Positions 1-5,540 of a stretch of DNA of 5,609 nt are shown one piece after another (position 1 is the first letter of the stretch; each line of letters begins with the position of its first letter). Origin of the DNA: Pseudomonas sp. (GTDB taxonomy: Bacteria > Pseudomonadota > Gammaproteobacteria > Pseudomonadales > Pseudomonadaceae); assembly GCF_030147005.1 (NCBI RefSeq), contig NZ_JASLAW010000051.1, forward strand, positions 1 to 5,609, in the 5' to 3' direction. Both the position numbers and the translations under genes were made by a program. Below the pieces are notes generated by a model. It did no database searches, had not been told where the DNA came from, and saw only the letters and a list, made by a program, of their open reading frames with translations.

Positions 1-1401
1 GGCGGCCACCTTGCCACCGTTGAACTCAACGGTGAAGTGCTCACCTCCCACCTATTCAAAGCCGGCCGCGAACACCAACGCCAACAAGGCCAACTGCTCA
101 GCCACTACCACTACGACGACCAGAACCGCCTGCACGCCCACACCGTCACCCAACAGCAAAACCACCTCTACCAACGCCACTACGACTACGACAAAGCCGG
201 CAATCTCACCCGCCTGATCGACACTCGCAAAGGCGAACACCTTTACCGCTACGACCCGCTCCACCGCCTGACCCGCGCCGACCATTCGCAAGACGTGCAG
301 GACCGCTTCGGCCACGACCCGGCCGGCAATCTGCTCATGCAAAACCGCCCCGGTCCGGACATCGTAGCGGGTAATCGGCTGGTGATCCAAGGCGATCACC
401 ATTACGACTACGACGCCTTCGGCAATCTGATAAGAGAACGGCGCGGAAAAAGTCATTCGCTCTTCACCGAGTACCGCTACGACTGCCAGCACCGGCTGAT
501 TGGCGTCACCAAGCCCAACGGCCAAACCGCCAGCTATCGCTATGATCCGTTCGGTCGGCGCATCAGCAAAACCGTGGATGGCGTAACCACGGAATTCTTC
601 TGGCAAGGCGACAAGCTGATCGCCGAACACCATGCTGATCGCCATCGCAGCTACCTCTATGAACCCGACAGCTTCCGCCCATTGGCCCTGCTGGAAGGCT
701 TCGGCCCAGAAGAGGCCAAGCCCTACCACTACCAACTCGACCACCTCGGCACACCGCAGGAGCTGACTGATCCTGAGGGCGACATCGTCTGGTCCGCCCA
801 CTACCGCGCCTACGGCGAAATCAGCCGCCTCGACGTCGGCAAAATCGACAACCCGCTGCGTTTCCAAGGCCAATACTTCGACCCGGAAAGCGGCCTGCAC
901 TACAACCGCCATCGCTACTACAATCCGGATAGTGGGCGTTACCTGACACCAGACCCGGTAAAGCTGGCCGGTGGAATCAATGCGTACCGATACGCGACCA
1001 ATCCAACCGGGTGGGTTGATCCGCTGGGGCTGGCGTGTACGCGGGGCAATTGCCCAGGACAACAAAGCCAAACCTCTCCTCGATATGGAGAGGAAACGCC
1101 AAAGGTAGGCCGCTCAACTCATTCCGCCACCTACGAGCAAGCATTGAACAAAGCATTTGAGTGGTTACTGGAAAATGACTTTCGGGCGGAAAAACCAAAA
1201 CTGGGAAAATTTGGCGAACTCAAAGGTCAGCCCATCGGCATGCAAACGACTGACGCAAGGACAGGTTATCGTGTTGAATATGACGAGAAACATGGTGCCC
1301 ACATTAATGTATGGACTCACAAAAAAAACGCCCCCCATTATACTTTTGAAGGCACGTCAAAAACTGTACTTCAACTCACAAAGAGGTTCGACAAAAAATG
1401 A
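1..1401 (+). CDS. RHS/YD-repeat polymorphic toxin, C-terminal part (5' end outside window)
   Basis: The frame is open from base 1, so the gene starts upstream and only its last 466 codons are present; an internal GTG at 37 is not the start. Seen: YD-type repeats (HYDYDKAGNL, YRYDPLHRL, HYDYDAFGNL, YRYDPFGRR) over about bases 100-580, then the RHS core (LDHLGTPQELTD, LRFQGQYFDPESGLHYNRHR, YYNPDSGRYLTPDP) and PTGWVDPLGL at 1003-1032. Known: YD repeats form a hollow beta shell that encloses the C-terminal toxin. In studied Rhs proteins the PxxxxDPxGL motif is where the shell protein cuts itself, releasing the toxin, which is typically delivered by a type VI secretion system to neighbouring cells. 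The 122 residues after DPLGL (1033-1398) do not belong to the core and are probably the toxin. The core matches the high-GC codon use of the chromosome and the tail does not. No delivery partner (VgrG, PAAR, EagR) is visible, as the 5' part is missing. Confidence 0.95.
   Translation, partial: GGHLATVELNGEVLTSHLFKAGREHQRQQGQLLSHYHYDDQNRLHAHTVTQQQNHLYQRHYDYDKAGNLTRLIDTRKGEHLYRYDPLHRLTRADHSQDVQDRFGHDPAGNLLMQNRPGPDIVAGNRLVIQGDHHYDYDAFGNLIRERRGKSHSLFTEYRYDCQHRLIGVTKPNGQTASYRYDPFGRRISKTVDGVTTEFFWQGDKLIAEHHADRHRSYLYEPDSFRPLALLEGFGPEEAKPYHYQLDHLGTPQELTDPEGDIVWSAHYRAYGEISRLDVGKIDNPLRFQGQYFDPESGLHYNRHRYYNPDSGRYLTPDPVKLAGGINAYRYATNPTGWVDPLGLACTRGNCPGQQSQTSPRYGEETPKVGRSTHSATYEQALNKAFEWLLENDFRAEKPKLGKFGELKGQPIGMQTTDARTGYRVEYDEKHGAHINVWTHKKNAPHYTFEGTSKTVLQLTKRFDKK
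1033..1401 (+). other. Variable C-terminal toxin domain of the RHS protein (122 residues)
   Basis: This is the segment behind the PxxxxDPxGL cleavage motif, the standard place for the exchangeable toxin in RHS proteins. It begins with a linker containing two cysteines (ACTRGNCPG) and a Gln/Ser/Thr-rich stretch. A helical-looking piece follows (EQALNKAFEWLLENDF), then a compact C-terminal part: LKGQPIGM, GYRVEYDEKHGAHINVW, APHYTFEG and a final basic helix ending in KRFDKK. Four histidines (codons at 1291, 1300, 1318 and 1336) with nearby Lys residues crowd the most motif-like part and are candidates for a catalytic site of a small nuclease, perhaps an RNase. That is inference; I recognise the GAHINVW...PH.TF pattern as recurring in RHS tails but cannot name its family. 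The tail is net basic (about 20 Lys/Arg to 14 Asp/Glu), opposite in charge to the protein encoded next. Confidence 0.75.
1383..1387 (+). promoter_or_regulatory. Shine-Dalgarno-like site of the immunity gene
   Basis: GAGGT lies inside the end of the toxin coding sequence and matches the anti-Shine-Dalgarno core, 10 bases before the ATG at 1398. It supports that start and suggests the immunity gene can be translated on its own as well as by coupling through the ATGA overlap. Confidence 0.5.
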
Positions 1402-1808
1402 GCTATCTTGACGACGAAATAATCAAAGACCTCAACCGTCTGAATATCGAATTTGATATCCCAGTAGAAGCCGAGCACGATTTAATTGTTGAAACGATAA
1501 ATGCAGCCGTTCCTTTCTCCGGAAATCAAATAGCTTGGAGCCAATTTAAGGAAAACACCTATATCGGCCTCTCTTCATTACGATCTACGCTAGAGACACT
1601 AGAGAAAAAAATACAAGCAGCTACTAAACAAAATGTAATCTTCATCGGCGACGCAACCGACAACGCATATTCAATTAAATGCAGAGACCTCATGCAGTCA
1701 CTGCACATTTTCTCAAACATACCCCAGCATACTTACATACTTCAAAAACAGCTGGACTGGATTGCTTGCATTTCATTTGAGGGAGACATTGATTTTGCAA
1801 AAATATAG
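1398..1808 (+). CDS. Probable cognate immunity protein of the RHS toxin
   Basis: A 136-residue protein whose ATG overlaps the toxin stop (ATGA, 1398-1401). This is the typical layout of a toxin followed at once by its antidote; the protein is expected to bind and block the toxin domain in the cytoplasm of the producer. It has no signal peptide or membrane segment. It is acidic (about 20 Asp/Glu to 11 Lys/Arg), fitting a basic toxin partner. The N-terminal half looks helical (SLRSTLETLEKKIQAA, residues 60-75). The C-terminal part (IFIGDATDNAY at 81-91, and DWIACISFEGDIDF at 120-133) resembles the strand-rich ends seen in many small immunity proteins. I cannot assign it to a named family; the role is inferred from position, size and charge. 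Base composition is far from its surroundings: bases 1441-1500 have 21 G/C of 60, while bases 4921-4980 in dxs have 41 of 60. That indicates horizontal origin of the cassette. Confidence 0.8.
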   Translation: MSYLDDEIIKDLNRLNIEFDIPVEAEHDLIVETINAAVPFSGNQIAWSQFKENTYIGLSSLRSTLETLEKKIQAATKQNVIFIGDATDNAYSIKCRDLMQSLHIFSNIPQHTYILQKQLDWIACISFEGDIDFAKI

Positions 1809-1882
1809 CTTATCTGAACAGCCAACCTGTATTGCCTAAAAAATCCGAACCGTACCAACAACCATCTATCAAGCTTAAATGA
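1808..1882 (+). pseudogene. Possible C-terminal remnant of a displaced toxin
   Basis: Directly after the immunity stop, one frame stays open for 24 codons (it reads AYLNSQPVLPKKSEPYQQPS and then IKLK) and ends in TGA at 1880-1882. The TGA lies 8 bases before the ATG of the broken immunity-like gene at 1891. There is no start codon in this piece; the frame opens only at 1793, after a stop inside the preceding gene. The geometry (open tail, stop, short gap, immunity-like start) is what remains if a new cassette was inserted into an older toxin gene and left only its last codons. A stop-free run of this length in AT-rich DNA can also arise by chance, so this is a weak call supported mainly by position. 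Confidence 0.3.
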
Positions 1883-1890
1883 AAATATAA

Positions 1891-2215
1891 ATGACTAATT
1901 TTTCTTCTGACCAAGACACTCAGCGCGTGAAGTTCAACCCGCCCTTCGGAAGCGGTGTAGATTTATGGAGTGAAGACACACCAAAAATCGGAAAATCTCT
2001 GAACATCGAATTCGACTTGAACGAAATATTTTCCCGAACACACCTTCATTTGAAACAACACCACGGATCACGTTTACGGTGACGCACATTTATAACTGGC
2101 GAGGTTATTCAAGACAGCGCCGGTGGCGGTACTGAGTTAAAGTTGTTGATTCATTACCTCTTATTGAACTTAATGAGCCTACAACTCGGGTTGTGAAATT
2201 GAGCGCCCCACTGAA
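1891..2215 (+). pseudogene. Multiply frameshifted orphan immunity-like gene
   Basis: An ATG at 1891 opens 63 codons ending at TGA 2080-2082. The first part reads like a real protein (VKFNPPFGSGVDLW, then LNIEFDLNEIFS), but the last residues (HLHLKQHHGSRLR) do not. Changing frame restores protein-like sequence three times. NTPSFETTPRITFTVTHI (2037-2090) is in the third frame. ITGEVIQDSAGGGTELK (2092-2142) is back in the first. DSLPLIELNEPTTRVVKL (2148-2201) is again in the third and fades around 2215. Joined, these make about 105 residues, a usual size for an immunity protein, and the FNPPFGSG start is reminiscent of small proteins found behind RHS genes (recognition from memory, not a search). 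Three disruptions mean it is very unlikely to make its original product; only the 63-residue N-terminal fragment could be translated. No good ribosome binding site precedes the ATG. Sequencing error is a less likely explanation, because flanking genes are intact. Confidence 0.65.
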
Positions 2216-2389
2216 TCTGGCCACACGGCACCTGATCTATCATAAAAAGCTGCTAACAGCCCCCCTGGAGACGGCCGCAGCACGCGTTATCAGCTCAATC
2301 CCACCTACGAGCAACAGCCCCACTCATTTGCCCCAATTCCCCATGTCTGCTAGTGTCGCGCCGGTTTACCGTCTACCGGAATTGCCGCC
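2216..2389 (+). other. Spacer between the decayed cassette and xseB
   Basis: No frame here gives convincing protein. The longest open frame (GTG 2193 to 2495) is only the tail of the decayed gene running out of frame into xseB, with a Pro/Ser/Thr-rich composition typical of a spurious frame. Base composition rises from the AT-rich cassette level back to the chromosomal level, and the last part (from about 2325) probably carries the control region of xseB. A GCTG-CTAA-CAGC mini-hairpin (2249-2260) lies beside an A run and would resemble a weak terminator only on the minus strand, where no gene is seen. Confidence 0.5.
2328..2356 (+). promoter_or_regulatory. Candidate sigma-70-type promoter for xseB-ispA
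   Basis: TTGCCC (2328-2333) and TAGTGT (2351-2356) are separated by 17 bases. The -10 hexamer keeps the important T1, A2 and T6 positions and is preceded by TGC, an extended -10 motif. Transcription would begin near 2363 and leave a leader of about 27 bases before the xseB ATG. It is the best match I found upstream of xseB, but the hexamers are imperfect and transcription from further upstream cannot be excluded. Confidence 0.35.
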
Positions 2390-2632
2390 ATGGCCCGCAA
2401 AAAAGTTGCACTCGATTTCGAACAATCCCTCGCCGACCTGCAAACCCTGGTCGAGCGTCTGGAGAACGGCGAGTTGTCGCTGGAAGACTCGTTGACGGCG
2501 TTTGAGCAAGGCATCGGCCTGACTCGCGACTGCCAGAGCGCGTTGGCGCAGGCTGAGCAGAAGGTCCAGGTGTTGCTCGAGCGTGACGGGGAGTTGGCCG
2601 AAGAACCTTTCGATGCGGAACAACCCGAATGA
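2390..2632 (+). CDS. xseB: Exodeoxyribonuclease VII small subunit
   Basis: An 80-residue protein with the full XseB pattern: DFEQSLADLQTLVERLENGE (residues 9-28), LSLEDSLTAFEQGIGL (29-44), then a second helix CQSALAQAEQKVQVLLE (48-64) and an acidic tail. Several copies of this helical subunit bind one XseA to form exonuclease VII, which degrades single-stranded DNA from both ends into oligonucleotides in repair and recombination. XseB itself carries no catalytic residues. Length is normal for the family. The ATG at 2390 gives the family's usual N-terminus (MARKK...DFE); only a weak Shine-Dalgarno (CGGA, 2377-2380) precedes it. The stop overlaps the ispA start by ATGA, and placement directly before ispA and dxs is the common arrangement in pseudomonads and many other gammaproteobacteria. 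The large subunit gene xseA is not in the window. Confidence 0.96.
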   Translation: MARKKVALDFEQSLADLQTLVERLENGELSLEDSLTAFEQGIGLTRDCQSALAQAEQKVQVLLERDGELAEEPFDAEQPE

Positions 2633-3516
2633 TGGATGCGTATCAGGCCAGTAGCCAAGCCCGGGTGAATGCGGCGCTGGAGCCCTTGTTTGTTGCGCCG
2701 AGCCCGGAAATGAAGCGTCTTTACGAAGCCATGCGCTACAGCGTGATGAATGGCGGCAAGCGCGTGCGCCCGTTGCTGGCGTATGCGGCGTGTGAAGCGC
2801 TGGGTGCGCCGGCCGAAGAAGCAAATGGCGCGGCCTGTGCGGTAGAACTGATTCACGCCTATTCCCTGGTACACGACGACCTGCCGGCGATGGACGATGA
2901 CGATCTGCGTCGCGGCCAGCCGACCACCCATAAAGCCTTTGATGAAGCCTATGCGATCCTGGCCGGTGATGGCTTGCAAAGCCTGGCGTTCAGCGCATTG
3001 CTGGACCCGGCGCTGAGCAGCGTCAACGCCGAGATCCGCCTGCGCATGGTCACCGCCCTGGCCATGGCCGCAGGCCCGGCCGGTATGGTCGGCGGGCAGG
3101 CGATCGACATGGGTTCGGTCAGCCTCAAGCTGGATCAAAAAGCCCTGGAGCACATGCATCGTCACAAGACCGGCGCATTGATCGAAGCTGCCGTGCAACT
3201 CGGCGCACTGGCCAGTGGCCGGGCTGAAGCCGCGCAATTGGCGGCGCTGCACACCTATTCGCGGGCCATTGGCCTGGCGTTTCAGGTGCAGGACGATATT
3301 CTCGACGTGGAAAGTGACACCGCGACCCTCGGCAAACGCCAAGGCGCCGATATCGCTCGGGACAAACCGACTTATCCTGCGCTGCTCGGGCTGGATGCTG
3401 CCAAGGCGTATGCCCTGGAACTACGCGATCAGGCCCTGGGCGCCCTGCGACCTTTCGACGCGGCGGCTGAGCCGTTGCGTGATCTGGCGCGGTATATCGT
3501 CGAACGTCGACACTGA
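2629..3516 (+). CDS. ispA: Farnesyl diphosphate synthase (geranyltranstransferase)
   Basis: A cytoplasmic short-chain polyprenyl synthase of 295 residues, close to the 299 of E. coli IspA. It condenses dimethylallyl and then geranyl diphosphate with isopentenyl diphosphate to give farnesyl diphosphate, precursor of ubiquinone, undecaprenyl phosphate and hemes O/A. Visible motifs: GGKRVRP (42-48, diphosphate binding), the first aspartate-rich motif DDLPAMD (83-89, followed by further Asp residues), HKTG (179-182), the second aspartate-rich motif DDILD (222-226), and GKRQGAD with DKPTYP (235-251). Two residues between the first Asp pair and the next Asp beyond the plain DDxxD spacing give the bacterial type II FPP synthase form. 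ATG 2629 overlaps the xseB stop (ATGA), so translation is probably coupled; a second ATG at 2632 is possible and would shorten the protein by one residue. All catalytic motifs are intact. Confidence 0.97.
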   Translation: MMDAYQASSQARVNAALEPLFVAPSPEMKRLYEAMRYSVMNGGKRVRPLLAYAACEALGAPAEEANGAACAVELIHAYSLVHDDLPAMDDDDLRRGQPTTHKAFDEAYAILAGDGLQSLAFSALLDPALSSVNAEIRLRMVTALAMAAGPAGMVGGQAIDMGSVSLKLDQKALEHMHRHKTGALIEAAVQLGALASGRAEAAQLAALHTYSRAIGLAFQVQDDILDVESDTATLGKRQGADIARDKPTYPALLGLDAAKAYALELRDQALGALRPFDAAAEPLRDLARYIVERRH

Positions 3517-3626
3517 TCAACGCGGCCATAAGCGCCGCATATCGGCCAAGTTCGCCCCTCTGCGTGGGCAGTTTGCAATGCTTGAGGTAAACTGCCGCCT
3601 CTTCTATACCTATAACGATTCGCCTG
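3517..3626 (+). promoter_or_regulatory. ispA-dxs intergenic region with candidate dxs promoter
   Basis: The gap is 110 bases. TTGAGG (3582-3587) and TATACC (3605-3610) are spaced by 17 bases, each matching four of six consensus positions, and a second -10-like hexamer TATAAC (3611-3616) follows directly. Transcription from the first would start near 3617, about 10 bases before the dxs ATG, leaving almost no leader. No Shine-Dalgarno is visible (ATTCGCCTG precedes the ATG). dxs may therefore have its own promoter as well as read-through from xseB-ispA. No convincing terminator with a T run separates ispA from dxs. Confidence 0.4.
3567..3596 (+). repeat. Perfect 8-bp inverted repeat upstream of dxs
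   Basis: GGCAGTTT (3567-3574) and AAACTGCC (3589-3596) are exact reverse complements around a 14-base centre. As RNA the stem could extend by a G-U and a C-G pair. The candidate -35 box TTGAGG lies in the centre. It could be an operator for a dimeric regulator, an RNA hairpin on the read-through transcript from ispA, or a weak terminator without a T run. The sequence alone does not decide. Confidence 0.55.
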
Positions 3627-5525
3627 ATGCCCACGACGTTCCTAGAGATTCCCCGCAAGCGCCCGTCCACGCCTCTGCTCGACCGTGCTGCCACGCCGGA
3701 CGGCCTGCGTCGACTGGGTGAAGCCGAGCTGGAAACCCTGGCCGATGAACTGCGCCTGGAATTGCTCTACACGGTCGGCCAGACCGGTGGGCATTTCGGT
3801 GCCGGGCTGGGCGTGATCGAGCTGACCATCGCCCTGCACTACGTATTCGACACCCCGGACGACCGGCTGGTGTGGGACGTGGGCCATCAGGCGTATCCGC
3901 ATAAAATCCTCACCGGCCGTCGCGAACGCATGGCCAGCTTGCGTCAGAAGGACGGTATCGCCGCCTTTCCACGGCGTGCCGAGAGCGAGTACGACACCTT
4001 TGGCGTCGGCCACTCCAGCACCTCGATCAGTGCCGCGCTGGGCATGGCGATTGCCGCCCGTCTGCAAGGCAGCGATCGCAAGGCGATTGCCGTGATCGGT
4101 GATGGCGCGTTGACTGCGGGCATGGCCTTCGAAGCGCTGAACCATGCGCCGGAAGTGAACGCCAATATGTTGGTGATCCTCAACGACAACGACATGTCGA
4201 TTTCGCGAAACGTCGGTGGCCTGTCCAATTACCTGGCGAAAATCCTTTCCAGCCGTACCTACGCCAGCATGCGCGAAGGCAGCAAGAAAGTGCTGTCGCG
4301 TCTGCCCGGCGCGTGGGAAATTGCCCGTCGTACTGAAGAATATGCCAAGGGCATGCTGGTGCCCGGCACCTTGTTCGAAGAGTTGGGCTGGAACTACATC
4401 GGCCCTATCGACGGCCATGACCTGCCCACCCTGATCGCCACGCTGCGCAACATGCGTGACCTCAAGGGCCCGCAGTTCCTGCATGTCGTCACCAAGAAGG
4501 GTAAAGGCTTCGCTCCGGCGGAAGTCGACCCGATCGGTTACCACGCGATCACCAAACTCGAACCCCTGGACGCCCCCGCCGCTGCGCCGAAAAAGGCCGG
4601 CGGGCCGAAGTATTCCGGTGTATTCGGCGAATGGCTGTGCGACATGGCTGCCGCCGACCCGCGCCTGGTGGGCATCACCCCGGCGATGAAGGAAGGCTCC
4701 GACCTGGTGGCTTTCAGCGAGCGCTTCCCGCTGCGCTATTTCGACGTAGCAATTGCCGAGCAGCACGCGGTGACTTTCGCCGCCGGCATGGCCTGTGAAG
4801 GCGCCAAGCCGGTGGTAGCGATTTACTCCACCTTCCTGCAGCGCGGTTATGACCAGTTGGTGCATGACGTGGCGGTGCAGAATCTCGACGTATTGTTTGC
4901 CATCGACCGCGCCGGCCTGGTGGGCGAAGACGGCCCGACCCACGCCGGCAGTTTCGACCTGTCCTACCTGCGCTGCATCCCCGGCATGCTGGTGATGACG
5001 CCCAGCGACGAGAACGAACTGCGCAAGATGCTCAGCACCGGCCACCTGTACAACGGCCCGGCTGCCGTGCGCTACCCGCGCGGCACTGGCCCGAATGCGG
5101 TGATCGAGAAGGACCTGGAGCCTATCGAGATCGGCAAGGGTATCGTGCGTCGCCAAGGCAGCAAGACGGCCTTCCTGGTGTTCGGCGTGCAACTGGCCGA
5201 AGCCCTGAAAGTGGCCGAGAAGATCGACGCCACCGTGGTCGACATGCGTTTCGTCAAACCGTTGGATGAAGCCTTGGTGCGCGAGATTGCCGGTCGCCAT
5301 GAGCTGCTGGTAACGGTCGAAGAAAACGCCATCATGGGCGGCGCCGGTGCGGCGGTCAGCGAGTACCTGGCACGGGAGAATATCCTCAAGTCGGTGCTGC
5401 ACCTGGGCTTGCCGGATATGTACGTCGAACACGCCAAGCCGGCGCAGATGCTGGCTGAATGCGGGTTGGATGAGGCCGGCATCGAGGCCTCGGTGCGCCA
5501 GCGCGTGGCTCTGCTCGGCCTGTAG
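3627..5525 (+). CDS. dxs: 1-deoxy-D-xylulose-5-phosphate synthase
   Basis: A 632-residue thiamine-diphosphate enzyme (E. coli Dxs has 620) that joins pyruvate and glyceraldehyde 3-phosphate to 1-deoxy-D-xylulose 5-phosphate with loss of CO2. It is the first and flux-controlling step of the MEP pathway and also supplies thiamine and pyridoxal phosphate synthesis. Seen in order: GGHFGAGLG (54-62, His56 equivalent to E. coli His49); the ThDP/Mg motif from GDGA (158-161) to NDND (186-189); His306 (E. coli His299); and the pyrimidine-domain AEQH (377-380) with the catalytic Glu378 (E. coli Glu370). YSTFLQR (400-406) and DRAGLVGEDGPTHAG (427-441) supply the substrate-binding Tyr400, Arg406, Arg428, Asp435 and His439. 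A C-terminal transketolase-like domain follows. E. coli equivalents are from family knowledge. ATG 3627 gives the usual pseudomonad start MPTTF. The leader has no Shine-Dalgarno. The product's pathway feeds the neighbouring IspA. Confidence 0.98.
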   Translation: MPTTFLEIPRKRPSTPLLDRAATPDGLRRLGEAELETLADELRLELLYTVGQTGGHFGAGLGVIELTIALHYVFDTPDDRLVWDVGHQAYPHKILTGRRERMASLRQKDGIAAFPRRAESEYDTFGVGHSSTSISAALGMAIAARLQGSDRKAIAVIGDGALTAGMAFEALNHAPEVNANMLVILNDNDMSISRNVGGLSNYLAKILSSRTYASMREGSKKVLSRLPGAWEIARRTEEYAKGMLVPGTLFEELGWNYIGPIDGHDLPTLIATLRNMRDLKGPQFLHVVTKKGKGFAPAEVDPIGYHAITKLEPLDAPAAAPKKAGGPKYSGVFGEWLCDMAAADPRLVGITPAMKEGSDLVAFSERFPLRYFDVAIAEQHAVTFAAGMACEGAKPVVAIYSTFLQRGYDQLVHDVAVQNLDVLFAIDRAGLVGEDGPTHAGSFDLSYLRCIPGMLVMTPSDENELRKMLSTGHLYNGPAAVRYPRGTGPNAVIEKDLEPIEIGKGIVRRQGSKTAFLVFGVQLAEALKVAEKIDATVVDMRFVKPLDEALVREIAGRHELLVTVEENAIMGGAGAAVSEYLARENILKSVLHLGLPDMYVEHAKPAQMLAECGLDEAGIEASVRQRVALLGL

Positions 5526-5540
5526 AAACCGGATCGACGG

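Noticed and set aside
52..1071. Long minus-strand open frame (339 codons) opposite the RHS gene
   Set aside because: Its translation is Val/Ala-rich and low in complexity because it mirrors the repeated Tyr-Asp and His codons of the RHS core; the plus-strand frame has clear RHS motifs.
1393..1401. Programmed -1 frameshift fusing toxin and immunity at the A6 run
   Set aside because: A -1 slip would enter the immunity frame, but the run has only six A after a C, so it lacks a full slippery heptamer. The ATGA overlap and nearby GAGGT explain the arrangement more simply.
2249..2260. Rho-independent terminator at GCTGCTAACAGC
   Set aside because: The T run would be on the minus strand, where no gene needs it, and the stem is only four strong pairs.
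2361..2379. CCGGT/ACCGG inverted repeat before xseB as an operator or attenuator
   Set aside because: Arms are only 5 bp in GC-rich DNA and no T run follows; it is likely chance.
2193..2495. 100-codon plus-strand open frame beginning with GTG
   Set aside because: Its first codons are the last segment of the frameshifted immunity-like gene and the rest runs out of frame through the spacer and xseB.
2350..3342. Minus-strand open frame of 330 codons opposite xseB and ispA
   Set aside because: Arg/Gln/His-rich composition without motifs and fully overlapping two well-recognised genes.
3642..5432. Minus-strand open frame of 596 codons opposite dxs
   Set aside because: It is the shadow of a GC-rich gene with biased third positions. 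It shows no family motif, while the plus strand encodes complete Dxs.
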